From Anaerohalosphaeraceae bacterium (lineage in GTDB: Bacteria; Planctomycetota; Phycisphaerae; Sedimentisphaerales; Anaerohalosphaeraceae), in contig JBBFLK010000015.1 of the NCBI GenBank assembly GCA_037479115.1, positions 1-64,000 on the forward strand: DNA of 64,000 nt. Reading direction: 5' to 3'. Within the stretch, counting starts at the first letter, position 1. Every line of letters starts with the position of its first letter. The notes under the pieces were generated by a model that saw only the letters and a list, made by a program, of their open reading frames with translations, made no database searches and had not been told where the DNA came from. Shown here piece by piece: positions 59,227 to 64,000 of the stretch. Made by a program: the position numbers and the translations under genes.

Positions 59227-60631
59227 ATTCCCGGAACCGTGCCTTCTCGAGCTGGTGCAGTTTTTTCCACACACCCGTTCGGAAAAAGAAGAAGAGGGCG
59301 GCCGCCCGGAAGGCCCAGTCGGCGGCGGTTGCCGTCCAGACACCCGCCAGTCCCCAGCCGAGGAAGAAGGCCAAAAGCCAGGTTCCTCCCAGCCGGAAAA
59401 TCACGGTGCTGACCAACCCGACATACAAGGCCGACTTGGTATCCCCGGCCCCGCGAAGGGCGCCGATAAAAATAAAGGTAAACGCCATAAACGGCAGTTC
59501 CAGCCCGGCTATCCGCAGAGCCGTTCCCGCACCGGCCAGCACGTCCGGTGTTGCCCCGAATATCCGGACCAGCTGCGGTCCCCACAAGGCAAAGACGATG
59601 CTTAATATCCCCATAAAGACCGCCGAGACCGCCAGCATCCGCCGAACGGCGAATTCGGCAATGTGCTCCAGCTGCGCCCCAACGGCCTGCCCCACGAGGG
59701 TTGTCGCCGCCACAGCCAGCCCCCAAACCGGCATATACGCGAACGATTCCATCTGGACAGCCAGTTGATGCGAAGCCAAAGCGGTTGTCCCCAGCATCGC
59801 CACCAGCCGCATAAACAGCACATAGATAAAGGTATTGGACAGGCGTTCCGCCAGGGCCGGAGCCGCCAGATACCACAGCCGATGCAGCATGACTTGGGTT
59901 GGTTTGAGGAAATGGTTCCAGCCCAGACCGATGCTGCGGCGGGAAAACAGGGTTCCCAAAGAGACCGCCGCCCCGGCTGTTCGTGCCAGCACCGTTCCCC
60001 AGGCCACCCCGTAAAAGCCCATTTTCGGCACTCCCAGGCCGAACGCCAAAACCACACTGGAAACCAGGTTTACGACATTCATCAGGACCGAAATCCACAT
60101 CGCCCGCATTACATCCCCTTTGCTGCGGTGGATGCTGTTGCTCGTAAACAGCGGCAGCCCGAATACGCAGGAGAGCATCAGAATCTTCAGATAGCGGCTT
60201 CCGGCGGGCAGGACCGCCTCCGAAGCCCCCAGCAGATGAATGATTGGTTCTGAAAGCCAATAGCCGACGGCGGCAATCCCCGCCGCCGTGGCAAACGAAA
60301 GGGTCAGGGACAGGGCGGCATAACGGCAGGCCGTCTGCCGATCTCCCTCCCCCCAGGAACGCGAGACAATGGATGCCGTTGCAATCGCCAGGGCGATATA
60401 GGGGGCATTGATAAAAAACATGGCCAGCCCGGCCAGTGCGGATGCCGCCAGGAAGTTTTCGTTCCGAAGCCAGCCGACAATCAGGGTGTCCACGAAAAAC
60501 ACCAGCGAAAAGAGCAGATTTTCAAAGACAGCCGGAGCCGCCAGCGCCGCCAGCGTCCGGTTCAAATTCCGCAGACGCAGATTCAGCCGTTTAACGGGCT
60601 GTTCGATGGAGTAGGATTCACTGTCCGCCAT
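59225..60631 (-). CDS. MATE-family efflux protein
   Basis: A 468-residue membrane transporter with 12 helices in two bundles of six. The family markers are AAPAVFENLLFSLVFFVDTL, VSRSWGEGDRQTACRYAALS, ASHQLAVQMESFAYMPVWGL and LVGQAVGAQLEHIAEF. MATE proteins expel organic cations and drugs with H+ or Na+; the substrate here is unknown. The ATG at 60631 lacks a clear ribosome site; the frame extends 23 residues upstream. Confidence 0.92.
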   Translation of the reverse strand: MADSESYSIEQPVKRLNLRLRNLNRTLAALAAPAVFENLLFSLVFFVDTLIVGWLRNENFLAASALAGLAMFFINAPYIALAIATASIVSRSWGEGDRQTACRYAALSLTLSFATAAGIAAVGYWLSEPIIHLLGASEAVLPAGSRYLKILMLSCVFGLPLFTSNSIHRSKGDVMRAMWISVLMNVVNLVSSVVLAFGLGVPKMGFYGVAWGTVLARTAGAAVSLGTLFSRRSIGLGWNHFLKPTQVMLHRLWYLAAPALAERLSNTFIYVLFMRLVAMLGTTALASHQLAVQMESFAYMPVWGLAVAATTLVGQAVGAQLEHIAEFAVRRMLAVSAVFMGILSIVFALWGPQLVRIFGATPDVLAGAGTALRIAGLELPFMAFTFIFIGALRGAGDTKSALYVGLVSTVIFRLGGTWLLAFFLGWGLAGVWTATAADWAFRAAALFFFFRTGVWKKLHQLEKARFRE

Positions 60632-60816
60632 TTGTTGATACCATTCGTTTTTGCCGAGTCCAAAACAGAACAGGATAAACAGGCCCGGGCCGAATCGCAA
60701 TCAAAAACAGCGGGGGCCCGACGTCCCGTTGGGATGCTGAATTTGTCCTTGCCCTCGGCTGTCCGGCCTTTTACACTGATGTTTTTGGAAAACGACGGTT
60801 CAGCAGAGCGACAGAA

Positions 60817-61797
60817 ATGGAACCCAAAGACCCCATTTATCATTCTGTGATGACGATTGCCGGTCGGGACATTACCGAACTGCAGGAGGAATGGACCGTT
60901 CAGCAGGCGCTGGAGGACATCCGAAGCCGCCAGCTGGGTGACCGCATCATGTATTTTTATGTGGTGGATGCAAACCGACGTCTGGTCGGTGTGATTCCGA
61001 CCCGGCGGCTCCTGACGGCGCCTTTGCAGGAGCGGCTGTCTGAAATTATGATTCGCGATGTCATAACGATTCCGCATACGGCGACCGTCTTTGATGCCTG
61101 TGAGCTGTTTGCGATTCATCGGTTTCTGGCCCTTCCGGTCGTCAACGACAAACAGCAGATTGTCGGGGTCGTGGATGTGGGGATGTTTACGGATGAAATT
61201 TTGAGCGTTGCGGAACGCGAGCGGATCGCCGAAGTCTTCGAAATTATCGGCTTTCGGGTCTCGCAGCTGCGAAACGCCTCGCCGATTCAGGCCTTTCGGG
61301 TTCGGTTTCCCTGGCTGACGGCCACCATCGCCAGCGGTACGATTTGTGCTCTGCTGGTCGGTGTGTATGAGCTGACGTTGGCCAAGACCCTTGTGCTGGC
61401 CTTCTTTTTGACCCTTGTGCTGGGGCTGGGCGAGAGTGTGAGCATGCAGTCAATGACGGTTACCATCCAGGCCCTGCGTTCGATGCGGCCGACGCTTCGC
61501 TGGTATCTGTCTTCTCTGGTTCGTGAGGCGGGCACATCTCTCCTGCTCGGGGCGGCCTGCGGGCTGGCCGTGGGAATGATTGTCTGGCTTTGGCGCGGCG
61601 CCGGCCTGCCGGCTTTGGTCATTGGCGGCAGCATCCTTCTGTCGCTTTCTACGGCTTGTTTTCTCGGTTTGAGCATTCCGGCCCTTCTGCACGCCCTGAA
61701 ACTGGACCCCAAAGTCGCCGCCGGCCCGATTACGCTGGCACTGGCGGATATCTTTACGGTTCTGATTTATTTTACGCTGGCGTCTTTTCTTTTGTGA
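60817..61797 (+). CDS. MgtE-like magnesium transporter without N domain
   Basis: A 326-residue protein with a CBS-domain pair at about residues 20-140 (SVMTIAGRDITELQEEWTVQ; IMIRDVITIPHTATVFDACE). An MgtE transmembrane domain of five helices follows, with FFLTLVLGLGESVSMQSMTV and IGGSILLSLSTACFLGLSIP. The N-terminal superhelical Mg2+-sensing domain of about 130 residues found in full MgtE is missing. It may be a smaller divalent-cation channel or transporter. An ATG at 60817 opens the gene. It is co-directional with pdxB. Confidence 0.85.
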   Translation: MEPKDPIYHSVMTIAGRDITELQEEWTVQQALEDIRSRQLGDRIMYFYVVDANRRLVGVIPTRRLLTAPLQERLSEIMIRDVITIPHTATVFDACELFAIHRFLALPVVNDKQQIVGVVDVGMFTDEILSVAERERIAEVFEIIGFRVSQLRNASPIQAFRVRFPWLTATIASGTICALLVGVYELTLAKTLVLAFFLTLVLGLGESVSMQSMTVTIQALRSMRPTLRWYLSSLVREAGTSLLLGAACGLAVGMIVWLWRGAGLPALVIGGSILLSLSTACFLGLSIPALLHALKLDPKVAAGPITLALADIFTVLIYFTLASFLL

Positions 61798-61804
61798 GGT
61801 TCCT

Positions 61805-62992
61805 GTGAAGATTGTTGCAGACCAGAATATTCCGTTTGTTCAGGAATGCTTTTCCTCCCTCGGGGAAGTTCATGTCTGTTCCGGCCGGCAGATTACGCCC
61901 CAGACTGTTCGGGACGCCGACCTGCTGCTTGTGCGGAGCATCACGCCTGTCAATGAAGCGCTTCTGGCCGGCAGCCGCGTGCGGTTTGTCGCCACGGCCA
62001 CCATCGGCACGGACCACGTGGATACCGAGTACCTCGAGCGGGCTAAAGTCGCCTTCGCTTCCGCTCCCGGCTCCAACGCCAACAGTGTTGCCGAGTATGT
62101 TGTCGCCGCGCTGCTTCTGGTTGCCAAACGCCGTCGGTTTACGCTCGAAGGGAAAAGCATCGGCATCATCGGGGTCGGCAATGTCGGCTCCCGGGTGGAT
62201 GCCAAATGCCGGGCCCTCGGAATGAAAACCGTTCTGAACGACCCGCCGCTGGCCCGCATGACCGGCGACAGCAAATACCGGCCCCTTGAAGAAGCCCTGG
62301 CCTGCGATATCCTCACACTGCATACCCCGCTGACAGAAGACGGGCCCGATGCTACGTACCACCTGGCTGACGAAATCTTCTTTTCCGCCCTCAAAAAAGA
62401 TGCTGTCTTTCTCAATACTGCACGAGGAGCGGTGATGGAAACCGCCGCCCTCAAAAAAGCAATCGAATCCGGCAAAACCTCGGCGGTCATTCTCGATGTC
62501 TGGGAGAATGAACCGACACCCGACCCCTGGCTGGTTCGTCATGTGGACATTTCGACCCCTCATATTGCCGGCTACTCCTTTGACGGAAAGGTGAACGGCC
62601 TTTTGATGATTTACCGCGCCGCCTGCAAATTCCTGAACGTGGAACCGCAGCATACGGAAAAGGATTTTCTGCCGCCGCCGGCTGTGCCGCAAATCGAAAT
62701 TACCCCGGAGCAGATTCAGTCATCATCTGAAGAGGTCCTCCTGCACGAAATCGTCCAGCAGGTCTATCCCATTGGGCGGGATGATTTCAATATGCGGGAA
62801 ATCCTGCAGGTGCCCGCCGAGCAGCAGGGGGCTTTCTTTGACCGTCTCCGCAAGGAATATCCCGTTCGCAGGGAGTTTCAGAACACCCTTGTCAAATTGC
62901 CCCGGGGGGCGGATGCGCTGGCTGCCAAACTGGCAGGGATTGGGTTTCAGGTGGAGATGGAAAAGTCGCGATGGAACCCCTTCCGCAGGTAA
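61805..62992 (+). CDS. pdxB: 4-phosphoerythronate dehydrogenase
   Basis: A 395-residue D-2-hydroxyacid dehydrogenase of the PdxB type, used in the DXP-independent-start branch of pyridoxal-5'-phosphate synthesis. It begins MKIVADQNIPFVQECFSSLG and has the NAD motif GIIGVGNVGSRVDAKCRALG. The catalytic Arg/Glu/His triad lies in LLLVRSITPVNEALL, ILDVWENEPTPD and STPHIAGYSFDGKVNG. A C-terminal dimerisation domain is present, which separates PdxB from SerA. The start is GTG, 7 bp after the MgtE-like gene. The last 22 bp overlap folP. Confidence 0.9.
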   Translation: MKIVADQNIPFVQECFSSLGEVHVCSGRQITPQTVRDADLLLVRSITPVNEALLAGSRVRFVATATIGTDHVDTEYLERAKVAFASAPGSNANSVAEYVVAALLLVAKRRRFTLEGKSIGIIGVGNVGSRVDAKCRALGMKTVLNDPPLARMTGDSKYRPLEEALACDILTLHTPLTEDGPDATYHLADEIFFSALKKDAVFLNTARGAVMETAALKKAIESGKTSAVILDVWENEPTPDPWLVRHVDISTPHIAGYSFDGKVNGLLMIYRAACKFLNVEPQHTEKDFLPPPAVPQIEITPEQIQSSSEEVLLHEIVQQVYPIGRDDFNMREILQVPAEQQGAFFDRLRKEYPVRREFQNTLVKLPRGADALAAKLAGIGFQVEMEKSRWNPFRR

Positions 62993-63831
62993 TCGTCTGG
63001 CCCGCCGGCAGGCTGGATTTTTCCGCCGGCCCGCTGGTGATGGGCATTTTGAACGTCACGCCGGACTCTTTCAGTGACGGCGGAGATTTTTTCGAAACGG
63101 ACAAGGCCGTCGCCGCCGGAGTTCTAATGGCTCAGCAGGGAGCGGCCATCCTTGATGTCGGGGCGGAATCCACGCGTCCGGGCTCGCGGCCTGTTCCTGC
63201 CGACGAACAGATTCGCCGGGCTGTCCCCGTCATTGAGGCATTGGCCCGCCGGGTGAGCATTCCCATCAGCATTGACACCAAAGACCCCGAGGTTGCCGAG
63301 GCGGCTGTCCGGGCGGGGGCCTCTATTCTCAATGACATTACCGCTCTGGCAGATGAGCGAATGGCCTGTCTGGCCGCCGAGAAACAACTGCCGGTTGTGC
63401 TGATGCATATGCAGGGCACTCCGGAAACGATGCAGCAGAAGCCCCGGTATGATGATGTGGTTGCAGAGGTGAAGGAGTACCTGCAGAGCCGGGCGGCCTA
63501 TGCCCAATCCGTCGGCATTCCCCGCGAGCGGATTTTTATCGACCCGGGCTTCGGCTTCGGCAAGACGACCGAACACAATCTTCTTCTGCTGGGGCATCTG
63601 GAGGAGTTCGTCGGTCTGGGGTATCGGGTACTGGTCGGCGTCAGCCGCAAGCGTTTTATCGGTCAGCTTACCGGCCGGGAGAACCCCAAGGAGCGGCTGT
63701 TCGGGACCGCCGCCGCCGTCGCCCTTGCGGCAGCCAAAGGGGCCTCCATTCTCCGTGTCCACGATGTGGGGCCGATGGCCGACGTCGTCAGGGTCGCCTG
63801 TGCAATCGCCGCCGCGGATTCCTCTGTTTAA
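62971..63831 (+). CDS. folP: Dihydropteroate synthase
   Basis: A 286-residue enzyme that joins p-aminobenzoate and dihydropterin pyrophosphate in folate synthesis. It has MGILNVTPDSFSDGGDFF, DVGAESTRPGS, ILNDITALADERM, LMHMQGTPETMQQ and FIDPGFGFGKTTEHNLLLL, ending with RVHDVGPMADVVRVACAI. The ATG at 62971 lies within the pdxB end (22-bp overlap), so the two share a transcript. Confidence 0.96.
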   Translation: MEPLPQVIVWPAGRLDFSAGPLVMGILNVTPDSFSDGGDFFETDKAVAAGVLMAQQGAAILDVGAESTRPGSRPVPADEQIRRAVPVIEALARRVSIPISIDTKDPEVAEAAVRAGASILNDITALADERMACLAAEKQLPVVLMHMQGTPETMQQKPRYDDVVAEVKEYLQSRAAYAQSVGIPRERIFIDPGFGFGKTTEHNLLLLGHLEEFVGLGYRVLVGVSRKRFIGQLTGRENPKERLFGTAAAVALAAAKGASILRVHDVGPMADVVRVACAIAAADSSV

Positions 63832-63836
63832 GGGCT

Positions 63837-63870
63837 CGGCGGCTTATTCGGCCGTTTTGTGCAGCCGCCG
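63837..63870. other. Hairpin between folP and the convergent partial gene
   Basis: An 8-bp perfect inverted repeat, CGGCGGCT (63837-63844) and AGCCGCCG (63863-63870), 18-nt loop and no T run. Confidence 0.4.
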
Positions 63871-63882
63871 CGGAAAGGCATC

Positions 63883-63999
63883 TCAGGGCTGTTTCGTTTG
63901 GCCGGTCAAACAGGATTTCGGAGCAAAATACAGAACAAGTGTTGAGCCGGAATCAATTCCGTATAGTTTCAATGTTTCCGGATCGGCGTTGGATACGTC
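63883..63999 (-). CDS. C-terminal end of a minus-strand gene (partial)
   Basis: An open minus-strand frame enters from the right edge and ends at a TGA at 63883. It encodes DVSNADPETLKLYGIDSGST followed by LVLYFAPKSCLTGQTKQP. The composition is protein-like and the position is convergent to folP, but 38 residues are too few to name a family. The alternative is chance coding. Confidence 0.4.
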   Translation of the reverse strand, partial: DVSNADPETLKLYGIDSGSTLVLYFAPKSCLTGQTKQP

Positions 64000-64000
64000 A

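Noticed and set aside
1-64000. CRISPR arrays, tRNA or rRNA genes, insertion sequences
   Set aside because: I saw no regularly spaced repeats, cloverleaf-like genes, rRNA segments, transposase frames or IS-type terminal repeats. This was a reading by eye, so a degenerate tRNA could be missed.

Overview
The window looks like a chromosomal segment of a planctomycete, most likely of the class Phycisphaerae. This is an inference from gene content: a PEP-CTERM exosortase substrate, RHS-core fragments, PilX-like minor pilins, an ethylbenzene-dehydrogenase-type DOMON protein, an iorAB/paaK/ACT cluster and anaerobe-type 2-oxoacid chemistry, together with ordinary Gram-negative envelope genes (an outer-membrane barrel and an AsmA-like protein). 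No taxonomic search was possible. Base composition is moderately GC-rich, and recognisable sigma-70-type promoters recur (TTGACA-like box, 16 to 18 bp, TATAAT-like box). No rRNA, tRNA, CRISPR array or insertion sequence was found.

Layout. 1-2.8 kb (minus strand) is an RHS tip array: a 5'-truncated RHS core with a unique C-terminal domain, two unfamiliar membrane/propeller genes, then a second copy of the same core sequence running off the window edge. 3.2-8.7 kb is housekeeping (DNA-linked radical SAM protein, bS21, UvrB, NadC, BirA). 8.7-11.8 kb is a small accessory patch: a HigBA-type toxin-antitoxin pair with a palindromic operator, and a frameshifted SIR2-like gene in one operon with a DUF697 membrane protein. 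11.8-17.3 kb holds lipB-lipA, then two large PilX-like proteins and a small secreted acidic repeat protein. 17.3-26.1 kb is mixed housekeeping (hydroxyacid dehydrogenase, hemL, SurA/PpiD-like protein, rnc with a long leader hairpin, STAS protein, cold-shock protein, amidohydrolase).

26.2-36.4 kb is the most coherent metabolic region. A promoter drives a small membrane protein, a sodium:solute symporter and an outer-membrane porin. A terminator and a new promoter then lead into iorA-iorB-paaK-ACT-paaK-ACT-hisA. IorAB and PaaK interconvert aryl-pyruvates, aryl-acetyl-CoAs and aryl acetates, so the region probably imports and activates, or excretes, aromatic acids. IorA here ends before the usual ferredoxin domain.

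36.6-42.5 kb is the conserved rpsB-tsf-pyrH-frr translation cluster followed by an AsmA-like protein. 42.5-53.4 kb carries a YihY/BrkB membrane protein, LysE exporter, YjbQ, a lamin-tail PEP-CTERM protein, an RRM protein beside a second cold-shock protein, an ECF/cobalt-type transporter pair without its CbiM, a hybrid histidine kinase co-transcribed with a DOMON-like protein, and a Tat-exported GH5 glycosidase. 53.6-64 kb contains DUF1015 overlapping a class V aminotransferase, asd, truA, a glycosyltransferase, a MATE exporter, a short MgtE-like protein, pdxB and folP. A convergent partial gene lies at the right edge.
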